Below, in pieces: positions 6,921 to 15,663 of a stretch of DNA of 64,000 bases; the first letter of the stretch is position 1, and each line of letters opens with the position of its first letter. The translations under genes and the position numbers were made by a program. Below the pieces are notes generated by a model. It saw nothing but the letters and a program-made list of their open reading frames with translations. It was not told the origin of the DNA and searched no databases. Source of the stretch: Pontibacter aydingkolensis (lineage in GTDB: Bacteria > Bacteroidota > Bacteroidia > Cytophagales > Hymenobacteraceae); contig NZ_JAHYXK010000004.1 in the NCBI RefSeq assembly GCF_019443125.1, positions 1 to 64,000 of the forward strand, given 5' to 3'.

Positions 6921-8384
6921 ATGAGCACAGAAGTGAGAAACCTGGAGCCCAAAGCGCTCTGGAATAATTTTGCAGACCTAAACCAAGTACCCCGACCTTC
7001 TAAAAAGGAAGAACGCGTTATCAAATTCATAAAGGAGTTTGGAGAAGGCCTTGGCCTGGAAACCTATGTAGATGAGGTAGGCAACGTAATAGTTAAAAAG
7101 CCCGCTACCAAAGGCATGGAAAACCGCCAGACAGTTGCCATACAGAGCCACCTGGACATGGTGCACCAGAAAAACGCTGACACAGATTTCAACTTCGACA
7201 CACAAGGTATAGACATGTACGTAGACGGTGACTGGGTAAGAGCCAAAGGCACCACGCTAGGCGCAGACAATGGTATGGGTGTTGCTTCTATCATGACATT
7301 ACTTGCCTCTACCGATATTCCGCACCCCGCTATTGAGGCAATGTTTACCATTGACGAAGAAACCGGCATGACCGGCGCCATGGGTCTGAAAGGCGGCTTG
7401 CTGGATGCCAGCATCATGCTTAACCTGGACACCGAAGACGACCGTGAATTAACCATTGGCTGTGCTGGCGGTATAGACATAACGGCAACCGGAAAGTATG
7501 AACAGGAACAAACTCCGGTTGGTGCTAAAGGCTACAAGCTGACCTTAAAAGGTTTAACCGGTGGCCACTCCGGTATGGATATACACCGCGGCCGCGGCAA
7601 TGCAAACAAACTCATGAACCGTATGTTGTCGCAGGCAGCAGAGCAATTTGGACTGCGCGTGGCCACTATAGACGGAGGCAGCTTGCGTAATGCCATTCCG
7701 CGTGAGAGCTTTGCTGAAGTTGCTGTGCCAGGCGATAAGGAAGTAGCGTTTAAGGCATTTGCAGAAGAGCAAACAGCTATACTTAAAAAAGAGCACAGCA
7801 CTACCGACCCTAACCTGCAGGTTATACTTGAAAGTATAGACACGCCTGCAAAAGTTGCTGCAACCGAGTTTACAGGCAAATTATTACGTGGATTATACGC
7901 TTGCCCGAACGGCATTTACCGCATGAGCCCCGACATCGAGCACTTGGTACAGACATCTAACAACGTAGCACGTGTGCTGGTGAAAGACGGCGAATATACT
8001 ATACTTTGCCTTACCCGCAGCTCTGTAGATACGGAGAAGATGGACCTGGCTCGTGCTATAAAGTCTGCTTTGGAATTGGCTGGAGCCAATGTAAAACTCA
8101 GCGGCTCTTACCCAGGCTGGATGCCAAAACCAGATGCTGCCATCGTGAAACTGATGAGTGACTTATACCGCTCTAAGTTTAAGGATGAACCACACGTAAA
8201 TGCCTGCCACGCTGGCTTAGAGTGCGGTATTCTTGGAGCCAATTACCCTGATATGGAGATGATCTCTTTTGGCCCGAACATTACCGGTGCCCACTCCCCC
8301 GACGAGAAGGTGCAGATCAGTTCTGTACAGAAGTTCTGGGACTTTCTGCTGGATACACTGGCTAAGACACCGGAGAAAGTATAA
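6921..8384 (+). CDS. pepD: Aminoacyl-histidine dipeptidase (M20)
   Basis: 487 aa, the normal length for PepD. This cytosolic zinc peptidase cleaves beta-Ala-His and other Xaa-His dipeptides. M20 metal-site motifs are present in order: SHLDMVH (His77, Asp79), GADNG (bridging Asp116), DEETG (catalytic/metal Glu146-147), a CHAGLECG region around residue 434 and the late GAHSPDE His (~454). No signal peptide. It is single-gene with its own terminator, and AAGTATA heptamers occur within the gene. Confidence 0.95.
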   Translation: MSTEVRNLEPKALWNNFADLNQVPRPSKKEERVIKFIKEFGEGLGLETYVDEVGNVIVKKPATKGMENRQTVAIQSHLDMVHQKNADTDFNFDTQGIDMYVDGDWVRAKGTTLGADNGMGVASIMTLLASTDIPHPAIEAMFTIDEETGMTGAMGLKGGLLDASIMLNLDTEDDRELTIGCAGGIDITATGKYEQEQTPVGAKGYKLTLKGLTGGHSGMDIHRGRGNANKLMNRMLSQAAEQFGLRVATIDGGSLRNAIPRESFAEVAVPGDKEVAFKAFAEEQTAILKKEHSTTDPNLQVILESIDTPAKVAATEFTGKLLRGLYACPNGIYRMSPDIEHLVQTSNNVARVLVKDGEYTILCLTRSSVDTEKMDLARAIKSALELAGANVKLSGSYPGWMPKPDAAIVKLMSDLYRSKFKDEPHVNACHAGLECGILGANYPDMEMISFGPNITGAHSPDEKVQISSVQKFWDFLLDTLAKTPEKV

Positions 8385-8398
8385 AGTATAATTTTGGT

Positions 8399-8443
8399 AA
8401 CAGAAGAGCCGCTAAAGTTTATACTTTGAGCGGCTCTTCTGTT
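8399..8443. terminator. Strong hairpin terminator after pepD
   Basis: AACAGAAGAGCCGCT (8399-8413) pairs perfectly with AGCGGCTCTTCTGTT (8429-8443), followed by TTTA. The AAAGTTTATACTTT loop side pairs further. Confidence 0.85.
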
Positions 8444-8477
8444 TTATCACAATGATTAATTCTTGATATACATTCGT

Positions 8478-8597
8478 CCTCGCTCATCTCTCGCGAGTGT
8501 GAGTTATTTTGCGGCCTCTGGCCGCTTTGGTATTTACTAGTAGCATAAAGTGGCGGGACACCACAGGATACCTCACACTCGCCAGAGACCAGCGAGG
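8478..8597. repeat. MITE/REP-like palindromic element 1
   Basis: Outer arms 8478-8503 and 8572-8597 pair at 23 of 26 positions. Inside is GCGGCCTCTGGCCGC (8511-8525), a motif shared with the element at 44051-44215. It fills the gap between the pepD terminator and the phosphorylase stop. Confidence 0.7.
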
Positions 8598-8615
8598 GCA
8601 ATTTCCTTTAGCTCA

Positions 8616-10268
8616 CTAATAATTGTACATCTTCTCATAATACTCATGCGCCATCCTGTCTGCATCAAAAGCAGGTATAACATCGCGCATACTTTGCTTT
8701 GTAATTTCCAGCCATTGGTCTGGGTTGTTATAGTATGTCGGGATAATCTCTTTTTCTAAAATACGCATCATGTTATCGTAATCAATATCATCCTGTACAT
8801 GATCGGGCAAAGTAGTATCTACAATTGGCAGTATAAAGCTGTTTTTGCCATGCTGTGAAAACTCTGGTATCCAGCCGTCCTGCACCGAAAAATTAACCGA
8901 ACCGTTCATGGCTGCCGTCATGCCGCTGGTGCCAGATGCCTCGCGTGGTCGCCGTGGTGTGTTAAGCCACACATCGGAGCCCTGCTTTAATTGCCGCGAC
9001 AAAGCCAGTTCATACCCCGTGAGCACCGTTACGTTATCGCGCTTATAGGCCATTTTCACCAGTTTGTTAAAGGTTTGCACCGCACCGTGGTCGAATGGAT
9101 ATGGCTTACCGGCCCATATTACCTGCACCGGGTAATCGGGGTTGCTGATTAGCCTGAAAAAACGCTCTGCATCCCGAAGCAGCAGGTCGGCACGCTTGTA
9201 GGCGGCAAAGCGACGGGCCCATACAATAGTAAGCACATCCGGCTTAAACAGCTTACCTGACTGGTTGGCCACGACTTCAAACAACTGCTTCTTCATTTCG
9301 GTTTTACGCCTTTTCAGCGCTGCATCATCTCCCTGCTCCAAAGCATCCTGCATGGTTTTATCCATCCAGTAGGGTACGTTTTGGGCATTGGTTATGGCTT
9401 TAATCTCGCATACGCCCTCATTATCATACCACATAGTGCGAGCTACCTCGCCATGTAATTGCGACACCCCATTAGATACCTTAGACAAGCGCAACGCCGC
9501 CAGTGTGTGGTTAAACATAAGCGCGTGCATGCCTGTTATCCGGCGGGCTTCTTCTAAGGGGATACCATTAAAAAAGCCCATTTGGTCGAGCAGGTGAATG
9601 TCGTGCTCCTCGTTACCTGCCTTTTCAGGTGTGTGAGTGGTAAACACCATTCGCTTGCGCACCTCCCCTACATCGCGGTACTGTTTATACAGGTGAAATG
9701 CCAGCGGCAGTGCGTGGCCTTCATTCATATGGTAAATCTCGGCGCCACCCAGGGCCTCCACAACTTTTGCACCGCCAATACCCAGCACTATACTTTGGGC
9801 AATGCGTGCCATCGGTTCAGGGTCGTAAAGGCGTTGGGTTATGGTTTGTGCCAGGTGATCATTCTCAGATATTTCGGTAGTCAGGAAGTACATGGGCACA
9901 GTACCGAAAATCTCGGGCTTCAGCACCATCGCTTTAACCAAGACGGGATGCTCGTTTATCTCCACTTCTACAGTAATGCCGCTATCTTCCAGGTAATTGT
10001 AATACTTTTTTTGAAACAGAACACGCATGGTCTGATCCTCGCTGCGCTCCTGGTCGTAGTAGCCATACTTCCAAAGCATGCCCACCCCGATCATATCCTG
10101 ACGCAGGTCAAAAGCGCTGCGCATGTGCGATCCGGCCAAAAAGCCTAATCCGCCTGAGTAAGTCTTTAAGGCCTGGTGTATGGCAAACTCCATACTAAAG
10201 TAAGCTACCCTTTTTGTGTATCGTGGATCTATGTCGTGTGGGTGCGACCAACGGTTGTATTGCGTCAT
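8616..10268 (-). CDS. Alpha-glucan family phosphorylase (GT35), atypical cofactor site
   Basis: 550 aa from ATG 10268; an 18-residue upstream extension is possible but unlike the family. GT35 enzymes release glucose-1-phosphate from glycogen or maltodextrin. The length fits the short bacterial phosphorylases rather than the ~800-aa GlgP type. Family blocks are visible: YFSMEFAIH with SGGLG (residues 24-41), HMNEGHA (180-186), THTPEKAGNE (211-220) and WARRFAAYKRADLL (350-363). In the block EASGTSGMTAAMNG (443-456) the position that normally holds the PLP-binding Lys (GMK) is Thr451, codon ACG. The gene may therefore work without the usual Schiff base, use another lysine, or have a different activity. 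It is transcribed alone, convergent with pepD. Confidence 0.85.
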   Translation of the reverse strand: MTQYNRWSHPHDIDPRYTKRVAYFSMEFAIHQALKTYSGGLGFLAGSHMRSAFDLRQDMIGVGMLWKYGYYDQERSEDQTMRVLFQKKYYNYLEDSGITVEVEINEHPVLVKAMVLKPEIFGTVPMYFLTTEISENDHLAQTITQRLYDPEPMARIAQSIVLGIGGAKVVEALGGAEIYHMNEGHALPLAFHLYKQYRDVGEVRKRMVFTTHTPEKAGNEEHDIHLLDQMGFFNGIPLEEARRITGMHALMFNHTLAALRLSKVSNGVSQLHGEVARTMWYDNEGVCEIKAITNAQNVPYWMDKTMQDALEQGDDAALKRRKTEMKKQLFEVVANQSGKLFKPDVLTIVWARRFAAYKRADLLLRDAERFFRLISNPDYPVQVIWAGKPYPFDHGAVQTFNKLVKMAYKRDNVTVLTGYELALSRQLKQGSDVWLNTPRRPREASGTSGMTAAMNGSVNFSVQDGWIPEFSQHGKNSFILPIVDTTLPDHVQDDIDYDNMMRILEKEIIPTYYNNPDQWLEITKQSMRDVIPAFDADRMAHEYYEKMYNY

Positions 10269-10550
10269 GATTAGTTTTACATTAAAAATTGCGCTGTATA
10301 CTTCAGCATTAGTAAACAGCATCCATATACTAAACTCCTAATAGTTAAAGTGAAGTATAAAACAGGCTATACATGCTAACCTGTGAATTGGTGCATACTA
10401 CAAGGCTACGCCAATTATACTTAAACTGATACACTTTTATAGTATTAATGAGTAAAGCTGTGGCACCAGCAGAAATGGTTAATATACAATACATGCTTTT
10501 GCAGCAGGGCTATGGCATACACTTAAGCAAGATACAGCAGAAAATAGTGC
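10269..10550. other. Gene-free upstream region of the phosphorylase
   Basis: AT-rich, with several AAGTATA/TATACTT heptamers. I see no credible ORF or RNA. It probably holds the minus-strand phosphorylase promoter near 10,270-10,350. Confidence 0.4.
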
Positions 10551-10590
10551 AAAAAAAAGCCGCTCCATCTTTTGCGGGATAATGGAGCGG
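10551..10590 (-). terminator. Terminator of the small gene 10619-10888
   Basis: CCGCTCCAT (10560-10568) pairs with ATGGAGCGG (10582-10590). On the minus strand the stem is followed by a run of eight T (10551-10558 complement). Confidence 0.85.
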
Positions 10591-10618
10591 TTAATCAGTT
10601 AAAAGAAGCAGTAGCAGC

Positions 10619-10888
10619 CTACTTGAGTTCCTCATATAGTTTCTTTGTTTTTACACTTAGCGAAAACCAGTCGTAATTATTACGTAACTGCTGAAAATTG
10701 ATCCCTTCCACAATTCCGTTAGTGCCTTTTTCGCTCAGAGCCTGGGCTAACACATTATCTTTAATTGTAAAAGAATCAACAACAAGACCTTCTTTCACAA
10801 AAGAGCATGTAAGGCCTCTATCCTCGTTTTTGTAGAGCAAAACGTGGCTTTCCACAAGCCCTTCTTTCAGTCTATCTAATTCTTTCAT
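10619..10888 (-). CDS. Small hypothetical protein
   Basis: 89 aa, cytosolic, with no signal or membrane segment. It is predicted mixed alpha/beta with a Lys-rich C-terminus. The strong terminator directly downstream on its strand supports a real transcript. No family recognised. Confidence 0.55.
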   Translation of the reverse strand: MKELDRLKEGLVESHVLLYKNEDRGLTCSFVKEGLVVDSFTIKDNVLAQALSEKGTNGIVEGINFQQLRNNYDWFSLSVKTKKLYEELK

Positions 10889-11204
10889 ATGTGCTAAAAT
10901 ATACCCTTTACACGTTCAAAAAAGCAGGATAGTTCAAATTAAACCAGAAAAATTTATTATAATTAAACTTTTTGGGTGAAGGGATGTTTTTTTTGGGTTA
11001 ATACAAGCTATAGCAGCTTCAAATAGCATTAAGGTATATGTACAGCTATACTTCCGGATACGAATTTCAATTTACTCATAAGGTACTGTCCTTAGTTAAC
11101 AAGTCTGTTACAAGTGATTTTAAGAGTTGACTAAAGTATAGAGTGGCCTGGTGCAATTCAAAAAGCTCCTTTAAAACAGTGCAATTTATTTTTAAACCTT
11201 AAGG
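10889..11204. other. AT-rich gene-free stretch
   Basis: No convincing ORF, RNA or repeat. It lies between the divergent small gene and the relic upstream of eboA. Confidence 0.4.
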
Positions 11205-11400
11205 GTACCTTTTCGTAAAAGCCTATCAGTAATTATTGCATTGCTGTTAAGTATTCAACTTTTGGCCCAAACTTCTTACATATCAATGCTCCGATATACT
11301 TACAAATGCGCCGCAATGCGCATTTCCAGGAATAAGTGTATGGTTGCAAAGCATTTCTGTTAAGCCCGAAGCTGAATCACTTATAAAAATGATTAAGTAA
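11205..11400 (+). pseudogene. Relic of a small secreted cysteine-containing peptide
   Basis: The frame at 11214 encodes a signal-peptide-like stretch (Arg-Lys, then an Ile/Leu-rich core ending LLAQTS). The plausible continuation, with Cys residues and ending LIKMIK at TAA 11398-11400, lies in another frame from about 11275. There is no ATG, GTG or TTG in frame near the start. It is best read as a decayed secreted peptide gene. The call rests on composition only. Confidence 0.3.
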
Positions 11401-11420
11401 AACTCAAAACTTCACCCGTT

Positions 11421-12317
11421 TTGTATCAGGCAGACATTTACCAGACGACTACCTTTCTGAAGGACTTAGTAAGCAGCGTTACCTCTCCGCAAGGAATGGA
11501 CTGGCTTGCCCAAAAAGTGGAATTTCTTTCTGCTGATACTTCACAACCAAAAGACCTCTACATAGCCTTTAGCGCCGCTCCGCGCTTTATAGGTAAAGAA
11601 AAACTGCAGGTATCCGAGCAGGTTATCCAAACTGCAGCCAATATCAGAGCCGGATTTAACCCTGCTAACTGGTCTACTGCACAAGCTGCACGCACCATAC
11701 TTATACTTTCTATACCACACCAAAACGCTGAAGTATACCTGGCAACCATAGAAAAGCTGTTTAACACAGCCGATATGGGCGAACTGGTGGCTCTGTACGC
11801 AGCACTTCCTTTATTGCCGCATCCGGAAAGCTTTAAGAAAAGAGCCTCTGAAGGCGTGCGCACTAATATGGGAGATGTTTTTGAGGCAATCGCGCTAAAC
11901 AACCCCTACCCTGCCGACTACATGGAAGAGGATGCCTGGAACCAACTGGTGCTGAAGACCCTATTTGTTGGAAAACCCATTTACCGCATTTATGGCATCG
12001 AAAAACGCGTGAACCCAAAGCTGGCACGCATGCTGAGTGACTACGCCCACGAACGCTGGGCTGCTGGCCGTACTGTATCCCCAGAACTATGGCGCTCAGT
12101 TGGCCCTTGCCTGGATGATACCTTGCTAAACGACATAAAAAAGCTTTTCGCACAGCCAAACGAACTTGAAAGAGAAGCGGCAGCGCTTGCCTGTACCCAA
12201 AGCACCTTTGCCCCTGCTCATGATCTGCTGAACGAGCACACTACATTAAAAGAGCGTGTAAACCGTGGCGAAATTACCTGGGACCTCATCGGCAACAGGC
12301 TTTTAGAAATGAACTAA
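11421..12317 (+). CDS. eboA: EboA domain protein
   Basis: 298 aa from a TTG start at 11421. The frame opens only at 11397, and no ATG lies before residue ~26, so TTG is the best choice. EboA is an all-helical protein of unknown biochemical role found first in ebo loci. In cyanobacteria the ebo genes are needed to move a scytonemin precursor to the periplasm, and related clusters occur with other secondary metabolites. The helical pattern, an xHxRWxxGR-like block (~residues 211-220) and the position ahead of eboB-F support the call. Confidence 0.8.
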   Translation: MYQADIYQTTTFLKDLVSSVTSPQGMDWLAQKVEFLSADTSQPKDLYIAFSAAPRFIGKEKLQVSEQVIQTAANIRAGFNPANWSTAQAARTILILSIPHQNAEVYLATIEKLFNTADMGELVALYAALPLLPHPESFKKRASEGVRTNMGDVFEAIALNNPYPADYMEEDAWNQLVLKTLFVGKPIYRIYGIEKRVNPKLARMLSDYAHERWAAGRTVSPELWRSVGPCLDDTLLNDIKKLFAQPNELEREAAALACTQSTFAPAHDLLNEHTTLKERVNRGEITWDLIGNRLLEMN

Positions 12318-12369
12318 CCAATCAAATTATACTTCCTGATTAACCATTACACTTACAACTTTTAGCCTT

Positions 12370-13311
12370 ATGAACACACACAACCTCATGCTGATCGATC
12401 CGCATATTCACATGACCTCCCGTACCACTGACGATTATCAGCGTATGCGCGAGGCAGGCATCGTGGCCATTATTGAACCGGCCTTCTGGCTGGGGCAGCC
12501 CCGCACCGAAGTCGGATCTTTTAAAGATTACTTTAGCAGCCTGGTAGGTTGGGAGCGTTTCAGGGCCAGCCAGTTTGGTATAAAGCACTACTGCACCATC
12601 GGCTTAAATTCAAAAGAGGCGAATAACGAGGCACTGGCCGAGCAGGTAATGGAGCTGCTTCCGTTGTTTGTGTGCAAAGAAGGCGTGGTAGGTATCGGAG
12701 AGATAGGCTACGACGACCAGACCCCTGCCGAAGACAGGTTCTTCAGAGCGCAGCTAGACCTGGCAAAAGAGGTTGGATTGCCAGTACAGGTACACACGCC
12801 ACACCGCGATAAGAAAGCAGGCACCATTACAAGTATGGAAGTATGCCTGGAGCATGGCATCGCCCCTGACATGGTAGTAATTGACCATAACAACGAAGAA
12901 ACTGTGCGCGATGTGCTGGACCGTGGTTTCTGGGCTGCCTTTACCATTTACCCGAACTCTAAAATGGGCAACGAACGCATGGTAGAGATCGTGAAACAAT
13001 ATGGATCTGAACGCATTATCGTAAACAGCTCTGCCGACTGGGGTGTATCTGACCCATTGTCTGTGCCTAAAACAGCCTCGCTTATGCTGGAGAAAGGCAT
13101 AAGTATAGAGGATGTCCGCAAAGTATGTTACCAGAATGCCTTGGATTCTTTTGGCAAAAGCGGCCAGATGCATGAATCTGATTGGCTGACAACCACTAAC
13201 GTAGACCAGCGCGAAAAATTCTCTGACAACTCGGTACTTCGTGGCGGACAGACTCCGGTTATAGGTGAAATCAAAGCCGACACTGCACTGGAATCTAACA
13301 TCGTACGATAA
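12370..13311 (+). CDS. eboB: EboB, TatD-like metal-dependent hydrolase
   Basis: 313 aa, amidohydrolase TIM barrel. The first metal motif is DPHIH (residues 10-14), Glu follows in GIGEIGYD (~113-120), with His in VQVHTPH (~137-143) and VIDHNN (~171), and the late Asp in SSADWG (~223). Members of this branch are TatD-like but specific to ebo loci; the substrate is unknown. It lies 52 bp after eboA and 4 bp before eboC, in one transcription unit. Confidence 0.88.
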   Translation: MNTHNLMLIDPHIHMTSRTTDDYQRMREAGIVAIIEPAFWLGQPRTEVGSFKDYFSSLVGWERFRASQFGIKHYCTIGLNSKEANNEALAEQVMELLPLFVCKEGVVGIGEIGYDDQTPAEDRFFRAQLDLAKEVGLPVQVHTPHRDKKAGTITSMEVCLEHGIAPDMVVIDHNNEETVRDVLDRGFWAAFTIYPNSKMGNERMVEIVKQYGSERIIVNSSADWGVSDPLSVPKTASLMLEKGISIEDVRKVCYQNALDSFGKSGQMHESDWLTTTNVDQREKFSDNSVLRGGQTPVIGEIKADTALESNIVR

Positions 13312-13315
13312 GCAA

Positions 13316-14224
13316 ATGACAACATTCGGAGCATACCTGAGGCTGATGCGCCCTGCCAACATTATAACGGCGATTGCTGATATTATGATGGGCTTTGCGG
13401 CATCGGGTGCCTTATATTCGCTTACCTTATGGGATAACGGATTTATGCCGGAATACCTGCAGCCGCTGGGCTGGTTGGTGCTGGCAACCATTGGCCTGTA
13501 TGGTGGCGGTGTGGTTTTTAACGATGTTTTTGATGCCGACCTGGATATGGTGGAGCGTCCGGAAAGACCTATACCAAGTGGTAAGGCAAGTATAACGGGA
13601 GCATCAATACTTGGTGCCATACTTTTGGCAGGTGGTATACTGGTTGCCTGGCAGGTATCGGTGGTAAGTGCCTCTATAGCCGTAACCATTGCCCTGCTAG
13701 CCCTGCTCTACGACTGGAAAGGAAAGCACCATACTTTGCTGGGCCCTGTAAACATGGGTGCCTGCCGCGGCGGTAATCTGCTTTTAGGTGTTAGTGCCAT
13801 ACCTGCCATGGTGGAAAGCCTATGGTTTATCGCCCTGATTCCGATTGTATACATAGCGGCCATTACCATGGTAAGCCGTGGCGAGGTGCACGGCGGTAAC
13901 ACAGCTGCCTTAAAAGGTGCAATGCTGATGTATGTGCTGGTGTTTGCCGGTATCTTCAGCCTTAGTCTGCTGCCGCAGTTTAACTTGATTTATAGTATTC
14001 CGTTTCTGCTACTATTTGCATACTTAATATTTCCTCCGTTGGTGCGCGCTATGCCTGCCAAAGAGCCCAAACTGATCTTTAAAGCCGTTAAGGCCGGTAT
14101 ACTTGCCCTCATTGTAATGAATGCAAGTATAGCGGCTGGTTTTGCCGGCTGGCAGTATGGTTTGCTCGTGCTCTTACTTTTACCAGTATCCATTTACATT
14201 GCCCGTAATTTTAGCGTAACATAA
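13316..14224 (+). CDS. eboC: EboC, UbiA-type prenyltransferase
   Basis: 302 aa from ATG 13316; the open frame reaches back into eboB, but the start 4 bp after its stop is natural. It is a membrane protein with about nine helices. The first Asp-rich motif NDVFDADLD (~residues 63-71) is followed by ERPERPIPSG, and the second region is LYDWKGKHH with CRGGN. UbiA enzymes transfer an isoprenoid chain to an acceptor in the membrane. Its place in ebo suggests prenylation or handling of the exported metabolite (inference). Confidence 0.9.
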   Translation: MTTFGAYLRLMRPANIITAIADIMMGFAASGALYSLTLWDNGFMPEYLQPLGWLVLATIGLYGGGVVFNDVFDADLDMVERPERPIPSGKASITGASILGAILLAGGILVAWQVSVVSASIAVTIALLALLYDWKGKHHTLLGPVNMGACRGGNLLLGVSAIPAMVESLWFIALIPIVYIAAITMVSRGEVHGGNTAALKGAMLMYVLVFAGIFSLSLLPQFNLIYSIPFLLLFAYLIFPPLVRAMPAKEPKLIFKAVKAGILALIVMNASIAAGFAGWQYGLLVLLLLPVSIYIARNFSVT

Positions 14225-14325
14225 AATGAAATACCTTTTTAAAGCGTCTTGCATCATTTTCCGCAAGATCAATTCTTACTTACAACTATAGTTCATACTT
14301 CCGCTTACATTAAATACCACCCCTT

Positions 14326-15513
14326 ATGCATACCACAATAGAACAGGAGTTTACAGTAAAATTTAAGTATGGGGTATACTTTACACAAAGCCTTTTTGCA
14401 GGAGATAACTCTCTGCTGACAGATATTCTTACGCAAAGCCATACTTCAGGAGCAGCGGCCAAAGTGCTGTTTGTAATTGATAGCGGCGTAGCCAACACTA
14501 ATCCAGATTTACTGCAGCAGATAAAGGCTTACGCCCAGAACAACTCCGAAAGTATAAACCTGGTGGCAGAACCTATGCTTATACCTGGTGGCGAAGAATC
14601 CAAAAATAACCCGATTTACCTGCAGCAAATATTGCAGGCGGTAAACGAATTCGGGGTTTGCAGGCACTCTTACTTAATAGCTATTGGCGGCGGCGCAGTG
14701 CTTGACCTGGCTGGTTTTGCTGCTACCATTGCACACCGTGGCATACGGCATGTACGCATACCCACTACAGTATTATCACAGAATGACTCCGGTGTAGGTG
14801 TAAAGAATAGCATCAATGCCTTTGGTAAGAAGAATTTTATCGGCACGTTTGCTCCACCTGTAGCTGTTATCAACGACAGCGATTTTCTGCTCACACTCGA
14901 TGACCGCGACTGGCGCGCAGGGATTTCGGAAGCAGTAAAAGTGGCGCTTATCAAAGATGTGGCCTTCTACCAAAGTATAAAACAGGATGCCGAAAAGCTG
15001 GCTAATCGCAACATGGAGGCCATGCAACGATTAATACACCGCTGCGCCGAACTACACGTACAACACATAGGTGGAGCCGATCCTTTTGAGACCGGCTCAT
15101 CGCGTCCGCTGGACTTTGGCCATTGGGCAGCACACAAACTGGAACAACTAAGCAACTATAACCTGCGCCACGGCGAAGCAGTAGCCATTGGCATTGCCCT
15201 GGATGTGACGTATGCTTGTTTAAATGGGATGATAACACAAGCAGAATGCGATGATGTACTAAACCTGCTGCAGACCTTGGGCTTTGAACTGTTCACACCT
15301 GAATTATTAGACCAGCATGACCCTTTCAGCCAGCTATCTATTATAAAGGGTTTGCAGGAGTTTCAGGAGCACCTGGGAGGACAACTGACTATTATGCTGC
15401 TGAACAAGATAGGCCAGGGCCAGGAAGTACACCATATGAACGATCTGCTTATACTTAAAGCGATACAGCAATTACACGTTAATTATCAGCCGCAGGCATT
15501 GGCACAGGCTTGA
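14326..15513 (+). CDS. eboD: EboD, 3-dehydroquinate synthase-like enzyme
   Basis: 395 aa, sugar-phosphate cyclase superfamily. NAD-binding GGGAVLDLAGF (~residues 122-132), the RIPTTVLSQNDSG loop, and metal ligands in GISEAVK (Glu), DFGHWAAH (His) and RHGEAVAIG (His) are all present. It is likely a cyclase that is not the housekeeping AroB, because the central loops differ from AroB and it sits in the ebo cluster. A 101-bp gap separates it from eboC. Confidence 0.88.
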   Translation: MHTTIEQEFTVKFKYGVYFTQSLFAGDNSLLTDILTQSHTSGAAAKVLFVIDSGVANTNPDLLQQIKAYAQNNSESINLVAEPMLIPGGEESKNNPIYLQQILQAVNEFGVCRHSYLIAIGGGAVLDLAGFAATIAHRGIRHVRIPTTVLSQNDSGVGVKNSINAFGKKNFIGTFAPPVAVINDSDFLLTLDDRDWRAGISEAVKVALIKDVAFYQSIKQDAEKLANRNMEAMQRLIHRCAELHVQHIGGADPFETGSSRPLDFGHWAAHKLEQLSNYNLRHGEAVAIGIALDVTYACLNGMITQAECDDVLNLLQTLGFELFTPELLDQHDPFSQLSIIKGLQEFQEHLGGQLTIMLLNKIGQGQEVHHMNDLLILKAIQQLHVNYQPQALAQA

Positions 15514-15663
15514 TAATTAAAAAAGTACAGTTTGACAAAAGACGATTTGACAAAGGAGTTATTCTTTATGGATGACGCTTCTAAATAGTAGTGCTACACG
15601 ATACTTCCTTTGTATTTTGTAAAGTAGCCATCATCAAAAATTAAAATCTTACCTAAAATAAAC

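Noticed and set aside
9582..10148. 188-codon plus-strand frame within the phosphorylase gene
   Set aside because: Antisense shadow of a conserved GT35 gene; no family features.
12754..13689. 311-codon open frame on the minus strand across eboB/eboC
   Set aside because: Fully antisense to two well-supported genes. The amino-acid pattern is that of a complement frame and no start or promoter signals were seen.
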